Positions 1 through 10,749 are shown, numbered from the stretch's first letter. The stretch is DNA of 64,000 nucleotides from Lumbricus rubellus (GCA_945859605.1 OX243827.1:21323968-21387967), one strand, 5' to 3'. Numbers and translations: made by a program. Notes: a model not told the origin generated them from the letters alone.

Positions 1-76
1 TGTTTTTAAGTGGTTTCAAAGGTTTGACTGTTCCGATAGCTAGCTAGTTGGATTAAGTATACGTTAATGTGCGTGT

Positions 77-178
77 GTCCGTATATGTATGTATACATAT
101 GTATACAAATGTATAAATACATATATAATATATAGTTATATACACATATATAAATACATATATACATACATAATTTTA
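77..178. repeat. TATACA/TATG-rich low-complexity tract
   Basis: Alternating purine-pyrimidine TA/TATG/TACA runs with no unit structure beyond 4-6 bp. Short open frames through it, rich in Tyr and Ile, are by-products of the repeat. Confidence 0.8.
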
Positions 179-345
179 TATGCGCACACCTTTTTTTCTG
201 GTAGAATATGTTTGTATAAAGTTTGACGTCCGTTGATGAGTGCATCTAACTCTCTGGTACGAGCGATAGTTGGAAAACGCCTACAATGACATTTAATTGT
301 CTAGCAATTGGGTTTTTTCATCCGAGTAAACACAAGAGATTATAT

Positions 346-435
346 TACAACACACACACACACATGCACACACACACACACACACGCCGCACACACACAC
401 ACACACACACACATGTACACACACACACGCACAAC
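346..435. repeat. (CA)n microsatellite
   Basis: Dinucleotide CA run interrupted by ATG and CGCCG. It is open in several frames on both strands, which marks it as non-coding low complexity. Confidence 0.9.
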
Positions 436-439
436 TTAA

Positions 440-1555
440 CACACGCACTAGACTTATCACTGCTGGGCCCGTAGTCTTGGACATTCTTATACGGTGCGTA
501 CATGACGTTTTCGGCGTATATCTATCCTGCTCTCGAATAACGATATAAAGTGGTAGTCACGGGGCAGGCGCAGACCTGTACTCTCTGAATAGCGGTACTC
601 CCATTCTCGACCAGCTATAAGTCTCTACTCCCTAAGATGGCGTCTGTTTATGACTCGAAACTCGCTGCATTCGACGACACCTTACACGTCAAAACGTGTT
701 TAAAACATCTGCAATGAACTCGTATCCTTCGTCGACGGCGAACATTATATTAGCTTTTATTTTCGCCGTCACAAAATATTAAAATTTGGCTAAATACCCT
801 AGGAAATTGCATTCCAAGCGCCGCTGCGCGGAATGAATACCAATTTGTGGGTCGCTTGCCTAACGTGTCTAACGTAGCGGCCGTTCTATCTGTTGTAATT
901 AGTTTGTTCTAGCGACAGCTTGCATATTAAACTCCACAATAAATCAAACGCATGCCACGTGAAACTGGACAGTTTGAGAAACTAACAAGAAATAGCTCCT
1001 TTAAGAATTTTAATTCGGCGATCACTAGCTGAAACCGGTTACGGTTTCATCATATTCTATCCACACATCACCGTTCTATATAAAATCTTTTTCACTTTCT
1101 CGCTATGTAATTTTATTACTATACATCTAACTTTCACTCACATAATTATTATTATCTTGTCAAGTCTCTGGATTTGAAATTTAAACTATATTAAATATGA
1201 ATTGTTTTGCTTTGCGGCCGCCTATTTACTTGCTTACTTCTTGTCGGAGACGATGCATATAAATATAGTAGGCTATGCGCATGCGCCATAACCTAGTATC
1301 TATAACCACGCTTTAGTGAGATGAATTGATAATCCATGGTCTGCGCCTGCTATATGACTTCCATACAAGAGTAAAACCCGTTAAGAGAATAACAAAGTCG
1401 GTGAACAGCGTTTTCGCCTAGCGTACGCTATTCTATCTCATAACTACGGCTCCAGTTGACTAGTTTTAGGGTCAAAGAATGTTATTCATTTCCAGACGTG
1501 TTGACAAGCTTGCGCCAGAGGTGCCTGCCTCTCAATCCCTTGAACCCTCTGCCTT
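440..1555. other. No gene seen; ordinary AT-moderate intergenic or intronic DNA
   Basis: Stops occur often in all frames and I see no paired exon borders, no SINE head and no tandem structure. Confidence 0.5.
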
Positions 1556-1557
1556 TG

Positions 1558-2013
1558 CTCTGCTCTCTCTCTCTCCCTCTCTGTCTGTCTGTATGTGTGT
1601 CTCTCTCTGTCTCGGTCTGTTTCTCTGTCTCTCTTTGTGTGTCTCTGTCTGTCTCTGTGTCTGCCTCTGTCTATCTATCTGTTTCTCTCTCTGTAGGTCT
1701 CTGTGTCTGCCTCTCTCTGTCACTCTCTCTCTGTCTGTTTCTCTGTCTCTCTGTCTATGTCTGTCTCCGTGTCTGTCTCTCTATCTGTTTCTCTCTCTGT
1801 CTCTCTCTGTAGGTCTCTGTGTCTGTCTGTCTGTCTGTCTCTCTGTCTCTCTCTGTCACTCTCTCTGTCTGTCTCTCTCTCTCTGTCTGTCTCTGTCTCT
1901 CTCTGTCTCTGTCTCTGTCTCGGTCTCTCTGTCTCTCTCTGTCACTCTCTCTGTCTGTCTCTCTCTCTGTCTGTCTCTCTCTGTCTGTCTGTCTCTGTCT
2001 CTCTCTTTCTCTA
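1558..2013. repeat. (CTCTGT)/(CTGT)n long pyrimidine-biased microsatellite
   Basis: About 450 bp of mixed CTCT and CTGT units, open in all three plus frames and two minus frames. Translations are pure Ser/Leu/Cys/Val (plus) or Arg/Glu/Asp/Thr (minus), as expected of a tetranucleotide or hexanucleotide tract rather than a protein. Confidence 0.9.
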
Positions 2014-2311
2014 AGATAGTTTCTGCGCATGAGAAAGGCAGAGAATGATCTGCTGAAGCCAATCTAATCCGCTGCTCTTGTTACTCCTGCTGCTCATGAA
2101 AATGCGCTATATAAAACACGTGTGAGTCAATATCTCTACAGTCGAAAAACCACGCATATAGCCTACGTCGGGGTCTTGTTGGAACGGTGTATACAATTTG
2201 TTGGGATGACCAATGAATGGTCTCGTGTTTTGTGGCTGTGATTTATCGCTTCCGTGCCATGCCTAAGAAACCAAGTATATAGGTGAGACTTTGTTCTCAT
2301 GGTTTCCACAG

Positions 2312-2371
2312 AGGGGCTGGGGAAGGGGGCGGGAGGGGGGGGGGGGGGTGGTGGCCTGGGGAGGGGAGTGT
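2312..2371 (+). repeat. G-rich tract with G-quadruplex potential
   Basis: At least six runs of four or more G within 60 bp, including one run of about 14. Non-coding. Confidence 0.75.
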
Positions 2372-2499
2372 GGGGCGCAGGGAACTGCTCGACTTAGCAA
2401 TTAGCGATGAACAGAAGTGCGAAACCAGTGCTGTGGTTTCTTAGTTTCCCCACGACTATTATGTTGTTGTTTATTTATTTATTTTCTTCTCACATTTGC

Positions 2500-2593
2500 A
2501 ATAGCCCCCTTGAAGCTAGCTACTCAGAAGCGCTCCGGACTACAGCGTGGACACTGAATCTGAGTTTCACACTGAAGCGCTGAATGATTTACT
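2500..2593 (-). mobile_element. SINE-A 3' fragment
   Basis: Reads in reverse as the distal half of SINE-A: CGCTTCAGTGTGAAACTC, then AGCGCTTCTGAGTAG, then CTTCAAGGGGGCTAT. The tRNA-like head is missing. Compare the full copies at 39608-39832 and 42248-42480. Confidence 0.75.
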
Positions 2594-3040
2594 CATAGTT
2601 GTAAAAAAGTCGTTTTTTTTAAATTGAAAGAAACGATGGTTTTTTCCTTTTTCATTTTATTTTCATCGTTTTTTTACATCTATGCACTACACCACTGCGC
2701 CCCACTTCTCTATTGATTACAGATTATGTTGTAATTATTATTTGTTGTCGTTTTGCACGTTCTGCACATTTGATTTCTCATTGAAGTTGAACCGGTTTGC
2801 CCTCTTTGAACTTTACCGCAACCTTATGGTTATCGAAAACAGATTATGATTTACGGTTGTTTATCGATTTGCGATTTCTGAATTTTGTTGGCCATTTGTG
2901 AGTGAAGGCGAATGGCTAATTTTTCATTGTGTACTCGTTGAACCTTGTTTTATAGTATTCTGTTTTTAGATATAAATTTTGTCATCACTACGGCCCTACG
3001 GGAGGGGAAAGGGCTGTGATGCTCCCCAATCTGTATTGAA
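2594..3040. other. No gene seen
   Basis: T-rich DNA with short T homopolymers. I see no supported exon, repeat array or SINE head. Confidence 0.5.
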
Positions 3041-3045
3041 ATGTG

Positions 3046-3140
3046 CGTATGTATGTGTGTGTGTTTTGTTTGTTTGTTTGTTTGTGTGTTTGTTTGTGTT
3101 TATGTGTGTGTTTGTTTGTTTGTGTTTAAATGTGTGTGAG
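3046..3140. repeat. (GTTT)n/(GT)n microsatellite
   Basis: Runs of TTTG and TGTG directly upstream of the 3240-3640 minisatellite. Confidence 0.85.
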
Positions 3141-3239
3141 TTTGCCGTATGTTCTGCATTGTGCAGAAGATGTATTCTTGCCAAAGGAATATCATTCTGT
3201 TGGTCTTGAGGCAAGTATTGATCAGAGGCCGTCAGCCAT

Positions 3240-3640
3240 ATGTATGTTGTCAGTGTCGGTGTTGTCTGTATGTTGTCGGTGTTGTCTGTATGCCGTCGGT
3301 GTCGGTGTTGTCTGTATGCCGTCGGTGTTGTCTGTATGCCGTCGGTGTTGTCTGTATGCCGTCGGTGTCGGTGTTGTCTGTATACCGTCGGTGTCGGTGT
3401 TGTCTGTATGCCATCGGTGTTGTCTGTATGCCGTCGGTGTTGTCTGTATGCCGTCGGTGTCGGTGTTGTCTGTATGCCGTCGGTGTCGGTGTTGTCTGTA
3501 TGCCATCGGTGTTGTCTGTATGCCGTCGGTGTTGTCTGTATGCCGTCGGTGTCGGTGTTGTCTGTATGCCGTCGGTGTTGTCTGTATGTTGTCAGTGTTG
3601 TCTGTATGTCGCCTGTGTCGGTGTTGTCTGTATGTTGTCA
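3240..3640. repeat. Composite 20/26-bp minisatellite
   Basis: The base unit GGTGTTGTCTGTATGCCGTC (20 bp) alternates with a 26-bp version carrying an extra GGTGTC. About 17 units are seen, with CCGTC, CCATC or TTGTC variants. Both unit lengths leave remainder 2 on division by 3, so the frame rotates. Three overlapping Cys/Val/Leu-rich open frames result, with no coding meaning. Confidence 0.9.
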
Positions 3641-3671
3641 GATATGATCAGTTGTTCCCTGTTTCACTCCC

Positions 3672-3765
3672 GAGTTTTTGTCTGTCTCTCTGCCTGCCTC
3701 TCTACCTATATGTCTGCTTATCTGATTGTCTGACTTGTCTGTCTGTCTGCCTACGTGTTGTTCTC
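3672..3765. repeat. Imperfect (CTGT)n/(CTGC)n tract
   Basis: Degenerate CTGT units continuing from the minisatellite edge. Confidence 0.7.
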
Positions 3766-3875
3766 CATCCGTGCTTTTGGGATGGATAAAGTATATCCAG
3801 GAAGAAAGGCATGCAGGATACGTGAATGCCATCGTTTGACCTCTGCATTCATCCCAAGTTGTTGGAAGACGATGC

Positions 3876-4098
3876 ATGTGGAAGAGGAGGAGGAGAAAGA
3901 GGAGGAGGAGGAGGAGAAGGAGGAGGAGGAATAGGAGGAGGAGTAGTAGGCGGGCGAGGAAGAGGAGGAGGAGGAGAAGCAGGCAGAGGCGGAGGAGGAG
4001 AAGGAGAGGAAGAGGAGGAGGAGAGAAGGAGGAGGAGAAGCAGGTGGAGGAGTCAGGAGGACGAGGAGGAGTAGGAGGAGGAGGAGGAGGAGGAGGAT
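3876..4098 (+). repeat. (GGA)n homopurine tract
   Basis: Nearly uninterrupted purine on the plus strand, GGA with AGA/GCA interruptions. Open frames here are Gly/Glu/Arg or, on the minus strand, Ser/Leu, and are spurious. Confidence 0.9.
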
Positions 4099-4221
4099 AA
4101 TAGAAGACCTGTAATAGTAGTTCAATGGCGGTCCGAGTCCGGCTGCTAGATAATCAGGGCTGCTCCATATTATACATAGCAGGCAAGTGTCGTCTGAGTC
4201 GGGAGGTGGAATGTGATCTGG

Positions 4222-4387
4222 TTCTTGGTCTAATAGTCTTCGACTTTTCTGCTTTCAGCAGACAGACATACAGACACAGACAGACAGACAGACACAAGCA
4301 GACAGACAGACAGACATACATACAGGTGCTGCATTCTTGGTCTAATAGTCTTGGACTTTTCTGCTTTCAGCAGACAGACATACAGAC

Positions 4388-4418
<31 letters not shown>

Positions 4419-4511
4419 CAAGCAGACAGACAGACATACATACATACAGGTGCTGCATTCTTGGTCTAATAGTCTTGGACTTTTCTGCTTTCAACAGACA
4501 GACAGCCAGAC

Positions 4512-4550
<39 letters not shown>

Positions 4551-4592
4551 CAGACACACACAGACACACACAGACAGACAGACAGACAGATG
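4222..4592 (+). repeat. Three ~112-124 bp units, each a unique block plus (CAGA)n
   Basis: TTCTTGGTCTAATAGTCTT begins at 4222, 4334 and 4458. Each is followed by ACTTTTCTGCTTTCA(G/A)CAGACAG and a CAGA run, ending in GGTGCTGCA. The unique block and the microsatellite have been duplicated together. The first two units show a strong splice-acceptor look (TTTTCTGCTTTCAG) at the microsatellite border. Confidence 0.85.
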
Positions 4593-4971
4593 CTGCATTC
4601 ATCCTTCATCTGCTACCGTTTCTTACAACCTGTTTGACATGTTCGTCGATGTTCGCGTATACCTTTCAAGGTCTACGTTTCTAATAACCTGTCAATCAAA
4701 GCTCAGCTGCAACTTAACACGTACACGCTCGTCGATCATAGCTTTCGTCTGTCTGTATGTTTTAACGTTGTTTATATTATGTCTAATGTCTGATGATAAT
4801 TTATTATTATTATCTTCGTATCGTTTGTTAATTGATGGGATAATTATTATTCAGGTGTTGCTACCAGTGGTGTTTTTATGATCCCTTTCATTGACTGACT
4901 GCATGGGAGAAATGATGTGTTTGCACGGATTGTTGCTGATCTGAAGGGTTGTGGTCATGGTGGTGGTCGAC

Positions 4972-5054
4972 AGACAGACAGACAGACACACACAGATACA
5001 CACATACACACACGGACAGACACACAAACAGACACACAGGCAGACAGACAGACC
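4972..5054. repeat. (CAGA)n/(CACA)n microsatellite
   Basis: GACAGACA grading into ACACAGA and back. Confidence 0.85.
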
Positions 5055-5253
5055 GTGGTTTGGCATTTCCCATAATTGCTGCTTGTGGCACATTATGAAC
5101 TATGGTTCTATTGGGTCTTTAGTCCATTGAAACAGATTTTCATTTTCACAGTAATTCCCCCATTTCTTTTCCATCTATTTCGCTCTGGACATCAAACAGA
5201 CAGATAGTCGTATGAGCAGACATGGAAACAGACAGGCCAGCAAACAAAACAGA

Positions 5254-5482
5254 AACACACACACACACACACAGACACACACCATCACTCCATCAAGTGG
5301 TGGTCATGGTGGTGGTGGTGGTGGTCATAGTGGTGGTGGTGGTCGTGGTTGTGGTCATGGTGGTGGTGGTGACCGTGGTCTTGGTGGTGGTGGTGGTCTT
5401 AGTCATGGTGGTGGTGGTGGTGACCGTGGTCTTGGTGGTGGTGGTGGTTGTGGTCATGGTGGTGATGGTGGTCGTGGTCTAG
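5254..5482 (+). repeat. (CA)n followed by (GGT)n tract
   Basis: A short CA run at 5254-5284, then about 185 bp of GGT/GGTCAT/GGTCTT. The Gly/His-rich frame 5212-5526 spans both repeats and the CA run with no other support, so I treat it as non-coding. Confidence 0.8.
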
Positions 5483-5540
5483 TGCTTAGTTTATTAGTTT
5501 CAGTGTGTTTGGTGGTGGCTTTATAAGAGTGGCAGACATA

Positions 5541-5735
5541 CACTCTCGTTCAAAATGTGCAGTAAACATACACACTTTCCTCCACATTAGTGTGTAGCTC
5601 TCACTCGACCACAGTATTGTGGAGCTACTCTACACATTTATGTGGAGCCATTTCATTGCACACCTAGTGTGTAGTTTGACTACACAGAATTGTGTAGCTT
5701 TTCTTGAATTATTTGTGTAGTTTTGAAGAATAGCA
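5541..5735. repeat. Left imperfect terminal inverted repeat with TGTGTAG subrepeats
   Basis: Contains repeated GTGTGTAGCT, CTACACA and TGTGGAGC motifs, many of them mutually complementary. It pairs loosely with 10750-10900 in inverted orientation. Confidence 0.5.
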
Positions 5736-5794
5736 GTCCTTTTATCTAGCCCTAAAGTAGCCATGTTTATGAAGTGTCAACAACTTCATTTTCT

Positions 5795-6016
5795 TTGGCC
5801 TCGGCATACGAGGGCGGATGTTCAATCCTCTCCCTCACCGTCTAATCTTCCCACCAACAGTGTACGATCATTGCATTCATCATCCATGATTTAGCGGCTA
5901 CAGGGCACACGTGAAGCAAAAATCTCTACACAAATTTCTGCCCTTGGCAGGGATTTGAAACCCCCCACCTGTTGCTCGACAGTCCAGCATGCTAACCTTT
6001 AGACTACCGTGCACCC
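5795..6016 (-). mobile_element. SINE-D, tRNA-headed, inside the 5.36-kb element
   Basis: Read in reverse it has a B-box-like GGTTTCAAATCCC and then a body that recurs at 41812-42010. The shared far end is CCTCGGCATA(C/T)GAGGG next to TTCATTTTCTT. Both copies point the same way. Confidence 0.6.
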
Positions 6017-6224
6017 CACTTTTCTTGCAGTGTTTTTTTTATTAACGTGCACCAAGTAAATTTGTTGAGATGTTTAATTTCCCAGCATAGTGCACAGCTG
6101 TTAACATGCCAGTGAATAAACATTTAATACATAATTGAATAGTGAAGTTTCTCCTGATAATGGACTATTTGCAGCCCCCTGGAGAGCAACTCATATTTTA
6201 CAAATATATAAAAATGGAATAAAA

Positions 6225-6236
6225 TTTATTTTTATT
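6225..6236 (-). terminator. Poly(A) signal for the minus-strand transcription unit
   Basis: Two adjacent AATAAA hexamers on the minus strand (TTTATT TTTATT on plus), about 220 bp downstream of the last exon's acceptor. Confidence 0.5.
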
Positions 6237-6456
6237 ACACAACACAAAGAAGTCATAGTATCCAGACTCAGGATAGTTCAATTCTGCAACTAAAACTTGT
6301 GTAGCACCATTTTATAGTGCAAAAAGCATCAGTTCAAGTTTAATGTAAACAAGTGCTAAATTGCTTTGGATCAGCAGTATTCATAGTTTATCCGCAGCAG
6401 CATGGGTTGTGTCCTTTTCTCTCTTGAACGGCCACCACATCGTCTACAGTATCCTC
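6237..6456 (-). CDS. Last exon of the minus-strand unit (coding part plus 3' UTR)
   Basis: The acceptor is TGATTTTTTACAG followed by GAGGATACTG at 6456. Two frames are open at the start. One gives a 22-residue tail ending HNPCCCG and a stop. The other, which fits the phase of the exon at 7589-7690 if that exon carries a 1-base indel, reads GYCRRCGG (two CxxC-like cysteines) and ends NYEYC before a stop. I cannot choose from this sequence alone, and I do not recognise either tail as a family. Confidence 0.4.
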
Positions 6457-7588
6457 CTGTAAAAAATCAATCATAGTTGGTTAAGGCTTAAATATATATA
6501 CATAAAGGCTGCGAATATTAATCTCTTCTATTGGGCCCATATTTTATCATGTCCCACACTTCTCAAAAGGTTTTACCTCAGTGGCAATAGACTTGCATCT
6601 AGGCAGGTATCAATACAAGCTGGAGATAATTACAAGGGCATGCAATCATGTATGTGTGTAAGTGAGCACCATGCAGCATGTACAACAGCCTCACAAACGT
6701 TTTCACAGTTCAAACGGTGCAACTGAGTTATCTCAAAATGCCTTCTAAGCTTTTCTAATGCGAATGGTGAACTTCTAACTTAACTTAGACCTGTAAACAG
6801 ACCTTTACGCAGTAAATACTGCACATGTATATTGTATAAACATTTTTACCTGGAATAAAAATTTAATAGAAAAGTATAATAAACTGTAAACACAGATCTT
6901 TGCATAATTGCATATACAATACAATAAGCATCTAACAAAACAGAGCAATCAGCCATGAAGAATGCCAAGCAACACCAAGAACTTATCTTAATAAATATGG
7001 TAAGACTCAAAAGCTTTAAAAAGTTGTACCATGCTATCAGACAACAAACCAGTTAGTGGACAGAAAAACTGATCTTTTTAACAAACCTCAAAATTCACAA
7101 AAAAGCTTCCAACCACAGATTCCCGAAACAGTCTTGACCTTTTCACCGACTTGTTCTGTAGCGTCAGTAAAAGATGAAGTAGGCACTTTGAGATCACCAA
7201 ACTCTTTCTGCCTGTATAATAAGAAGCAGAATGTCTTACATAACCCATGTTCACAATACTAAAGATTACAGTTAAAGATTTAAAGCAGTGCATCAGGTAT
7301 GGACTCGAAACTTGATGAGCATCCAGCTTTATCACAAAAATTCCTTGGCCATGCACGAGTTCTTTGCTATTTTTGCATTCCTTACACCCCAAAATCGAAT
7401 ATAGTCATATTTTAGAAGCTTTGGAAAGCCAGCGTAGTGAAAAATTCTTAAATATATCACAATAAACAGATCATATATTTTCCATTGCCAAATTACATCA
7501 TTCTACATCATTATGCAAACAAAGGCAATTGTACTCAATCACATAAATTTATATAGAGCCAACATCAAGATCTATGCTCATTTCTTAC

Positions 7589-7690
7589 CTTCATCTAACT
7601 CATCATTGGACACTTTCTAGTTCTTCATCGAGTTTGACAAATTCGTGCACCACCTGCGTATCTGATCCAATGAAGGAATTCTTCTCGGAC
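7589..7690 (-). CDS. Internal exon, minus-strand unit
   Basis: Acceptor TTAGATTTTAG and a strong donor GAAG/GTAAGAA bound 102 nt. One frame reads SEKNSFIGSDTQ and on to KLDEELESVQ, then hits TGA 14 bases before the donor. After a one-base shift the remaining codons read NDELDE, which looks like continued acidic coding. So this is either a real C-terminus, or a frameshift in a decaying copy. Product unknown. Confidence 0.45.
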
Positions 7691-8432
7691 CTAAAATCTA
7701 AAACCAACAATTCACTAATTAGGACCTTTGTCAAAATAGCAGATTTTTTTATCCAGCAACAGTTTAACAAGTTAACACTTAAAAATTAAACATGCAACCT
7801 TGGACAACATGGACACCACCTACAAAGACTGCAGCAGCAAATCATAAATGTCTGCTAAAATGGGATGCGGCAATTGCTGAATGGCATCACACTGGCATGA
7901 AGAATCGGTTTTAAAAACATGCAAGCCCACAAATGTCGACTCAGTCTTCTACTCCCTATAAGACAATGGCAAAAAGAAAAGTAATTTCATTGTCAATGCC
8001 ACCTAAGAGCTTATGGTCTAAACCAGATTAGCTTGAAAAGGAAGCATCAGCAAAGCAATTACCTAACCTTATGAATACAACAATGAATAACCTGCCACAT
8101 ACTAATAAAATCTGCAAAATACTACTAAAAATCAGTGCTTTTCAGAAAAAGACTAGAGAACAGCATTCCAGGATATTTTTCAGCGATTAAAAATTAATTT
8201 AATTAATTAAAATAAATTATAAACAAGAGCTCGAATTTAAAATAATGAATTCTTATAAGAAATTATTTCATAATCAGTTTTAACATGTTTTGAAATGAGA
8301 GGTTGAGGCTTAGTCCTTCAGAAACCCTACACAAATGTTCTAAAAATGTAAAGTTCTGAAACCATTTTGCCCTGCAAAAGCACTGCTAAAATTAACTTAA
8401 GCCTGCAAGTACTGTGCAAAAACTGTTCTTAC
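7691..8432. other. Intron-like AT-rich DNA
   Basis: Lies between the exons at 7589-7690 and 8433-8609. A weaker acceptor/donor pair around 7825-7965 has stops in its frames, so I left it out. Confidence 0.4.
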
Positions 8433-8609
8433 TGCATCTGGCATGTCAAGCAGCCGTGGGTAGTGCCATGTCATCTCTATCCTAGTTATGGAGGGCGATG
8501 AATTCTTCACCCGAATTCTACGGTCTCCATGTGTGAGATCCATCGTCTGAAGCAGTTTAGTTCAGTGTGAAATGCCTCTCGAAAATTGTCACTTTGCTCC
8601 AGAGGAAAC
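8433..8609 (-). CDS. Internal exon, minus-strand unit
   Basis: Acceptor TTAAG at 8610 and donor at 8432 (GTAAGAAC). Joined in phase to the preceding exon it reads RFPLEQSDNFREAFHTELN through WISHMETVEFG, then TGA at 8507-8509. From about 8544 a second frame is open to the donor and looks more protein-like (MDLTHGDRRIRV, then EMTWHYPRLLDMPDA). Two good-looking halves in different frames suggest a frameshift mutation, an alternative acceptor at CTTCAG (just before 8544), or both. Confidence 0.5.
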
Positions 8610-8929
8610 CTTAAGCAATAAAGACAATTTAAAAGTAAACAAACCAAATCATTACATGCACTAATGTTAAATTTTTTCCACAAGTTGGCACACGCTTCAC
8701 TCAACACTGATCCTACATTAACATAACTTCACAATTACTAACTAAATGTTCCCGATGTTTAGAAGAATGAATATAGACTGAAGTTCCACTGTTTTTATGG
8801 CATTGTACCCAAAACATATAATGAATGCAGAAAATTACCAAAAAACAACACTTAAACAACACTAAAATTTGGCTTAGCATCACACACTGCAACATTAGTC
8901 TACATGATGGAAAATTATTTGCTGCTCAC

Positions 8930-8981
8930 CTGCTAGATTTGGCTGAGTGCATCCAGAGGCCCAATGTCTTGGCAGTTCTAT
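8930..8981 (-). CDS. Internal exon, minus-strand unit (52 nt)
   Basis: Acceptor TTTCGCTTAG and donor GCAG/GTGAGCAG. In the phase set by the exon at 9055-9092 it reads RTAKTLGLWMHSAKSS and continues openly into the exon at 8433-8609. Phase agreement over three consecutive exons (9055-9092, 8930-8981, 8433-8609) is the main reason to believe this gene. Confidence 0.5.
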
Positions 8982-9054
8982 CTAAGCGAAACTAATACTT
9001 CAGAGTGTCAGTAAAGACTGGACCTACAAAAACCACATAAATATTAATATTCAC

Positions 9055-9092
9055 CTGGTAATAATTCAAGCAACTGATAGGCATGCTTCAAT
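9055..9092 (-). CDS. Internal micro-exon, minus-strand unit (38 nt)
   Basis: Acceptor TCTCTTTTGCAG is good and donor CCAG/GTGAAT is fair. Only one frame is free of stops; it reads LKHAYQLLELLP and passes in phase into 8930-8981. Confidence 0.45.
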
Positions 9093-9149
9093 CTGCAAAA
9101 GAGACATCTTAAAGCAAAAGGCACACAATTGGTTTAATTCATTCATTCA

Positions 9150-9206
9150 TTCTGAGAATTTATATAAGCGCCTCTTCAAGATAGCTACTCAGAGGCGCTC
9201 GATGCA
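9150..9206 (-). mobile_element. SINE-A tail fragment
   Basis: Reverse of GCGCCTCTGAGTAGCTATCT, then TTGAAGAGGCGCTTATATAA, with ATTCATTCATTC beside it at 9138-9150, that is, the TGAA-tail subtype. It interrupts the intron between the exons at 9055 and 9730. Confidence 0.7.
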
Positions 9207-9215
9207 CTTGAATAT

Positions 9216-9262
9216 TCACACACAGCCACTTGGCAAAGCGAAATGATCGATAAATATAAATA
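9216..9262 (-). other. Possible duplicated exon relic
   Basis: Minus strand, acceptor-like TTTCAG followed by ATTATTTATATTTATCGATC and then TTTCGCTTTGCCAAGTGG. This resembles the exon at 9730-9787 (same ATTATT start, then CGCTTTGTCGAATGG) and the end of exon 1 (CGCTTTGTCCGG). No good donor is present, so I read it as a decayed exon copy at most. Confidence 0.25.
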
Positions 9263-9357
9263 ATCTGAAATATCGACTGTAAAATAAAAGAATTACCCCC
9301 ACAAAATCCCAATGCAAAATTTCTGCAAGCATGGTACGCTTCAGTGTTATAATTGTC

Positions 9358-9430
9358 AAATAAGTAAGTAAGTAAGTATATTCTTTATTTCTTAACCAGC
9401 TGCCAAACAGCACTCTGGTGAACAAGTATC
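9358..9430 (-). mobile_element. Retroposon 3' end with (CTTA)n tail
   Basis: Read in reverse: GGCAGCTGGTTAAGAAATAA then AGAATATA and four CTTA units. This is the layout of a non-LTR element tail. A plus-strand tail of similar kind, GTAAATAAGTAAGTAAG, is at 58412-58456. Confidence 0.45.
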
Positions 9431-9729
9431 ACATATAAATTTTAAAAAATTATTAAAACTAATCAAACTAATTAATTAATATGTAAATAACATTTTAGTT
9501 ATAAATGTCTTCCTCATTTGATTGTCTGCTCGTGGAAGTACCCGGTCATGGTGTCTGGGGCGCAGGTTATAACCCGTTTGTTTCGCTGGTGGAAGCAACT
9601 CGTGGAGGACAAGGCCTGGTCTTGTCAGAACCGCCGAAAACAAACTGTTATCAAACTGTTATTCATGTAAGCATTTAATAAGGTTTTAAAAAAGAGTCAC
9701 AATTGGCTTAATGCACTTCACTGACATAC

Positions 9730-9787
9730 CAGAACAGGACCATTCGACAAAGCGAGCGGTGAACATGAGCAAGTTCCGATGAATAAT
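9730..9787 (-). CDS. Second exon of the minus-strand unit (58 nt)
   Basis: Acceptor TTTTTCGTTTTTAG is strong. The donor TCTG/GTATGTC is weaker. In phase 0 from exon 1 it reads IIHRNLLMFTARFVEWSCS and is open throughout. The motif FVEWSC echoes FVRLSC at the end of exon 1, which hints at an internal exon duplication. Confidence 0.45.
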
Positions 9788-10690
9788 CTAAAAACGAAAA
9801 AGAACAAAACATTAATTCTATGAACCTAATGATAAATTACTAATCTGAGCTCATTCGAAATGCAACAAAATTATAGTATCAGGGACCAAAACATATAGAA
9901 TATCTATGTAACCTTAACACACCCTTACGACGTGTAACCGACATTTATGATGTTGGTAAAAACGAAGACTGCGTGCCCATCCATGTAAACAGAATAAAGT
10001 TTCAAATTTCAATTTACTCTTATTTACTGCACATCGTCCCTCATTTATAATTCTATTAATCTGACCGTTTTACTTAGATCTCGCGTTTATCATTTATTAT
10101 AGCTGAGCGCATTGTATTATGAGATGCCACTGATAGGTCGCAGCGCTCTATTTTAGCTAAATCGTTGGCAACCATATTGTTTTGTCTTCGGGATGACCAC
10201 GATGATCCTAACCGACCCTCAATACGCAGAAAGGCCAAACTCCCGTAAAATATTCAGAGTTAAATAATATGCATGAATAATGACATAGCCGCATTGATAG
10301 TACAGCCCAGAATCTAAAAATCATTAGTGTGCGAAACTCGATCTCGGGGATCGGCCAAAATTCGTCTCGGGAATTCGGGTTTCGAGTTTTCCAGCCACAC
10401 GACGGCACTTAGGTCTCTAAGATTATAGGTAGGCCTTTACCTATAGCCTAATGCTCGTAATATTGGAACAAAATGCCGTGACAATGAATAAATTCTTGCT
10501 ATAAAACATGGCGGATGTACAAAGGATGTACACGTGCTCGCTATCACATTTGTATAAAAACCCGTCAATTCACACGCGCACAGTTCTAAAAGTCTGGCAA
10601 GCTTTAGTGTAATAATGTACAACCACAGCGGTTTTGTGAAAATGTAATATTAACATACAAATATCATAAATGCCAAAGCATAAAGCTTAC

Positions 10691-10741
10691 CTGACACGAC
10701 AACCGGACAAAGCGAAAAGACCGCTGAACGTTGGCCTCCAT
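10691..10741 (-). CDS. First coding exon of the minus-strand unit
   Basis: ATG at 10741 with an adequate context (GATGG), 17 codons MEANVQRSFRFVRLSCQ, then a consensus donor CAG/GTAAGC. It lies immediately inside the right inverted repeat of the 5.36-kb element, where the first exon of a transposon gene would be expected. Function unknown. Confidence 0.45.
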
Positions 10742-10749
10742 CTAACCTA

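Noticed and set aside
1456..2062. Several 60-189-codon frames on both strands
   Set aside because: All created by CTCT/CTGT units; open in five frames at once.
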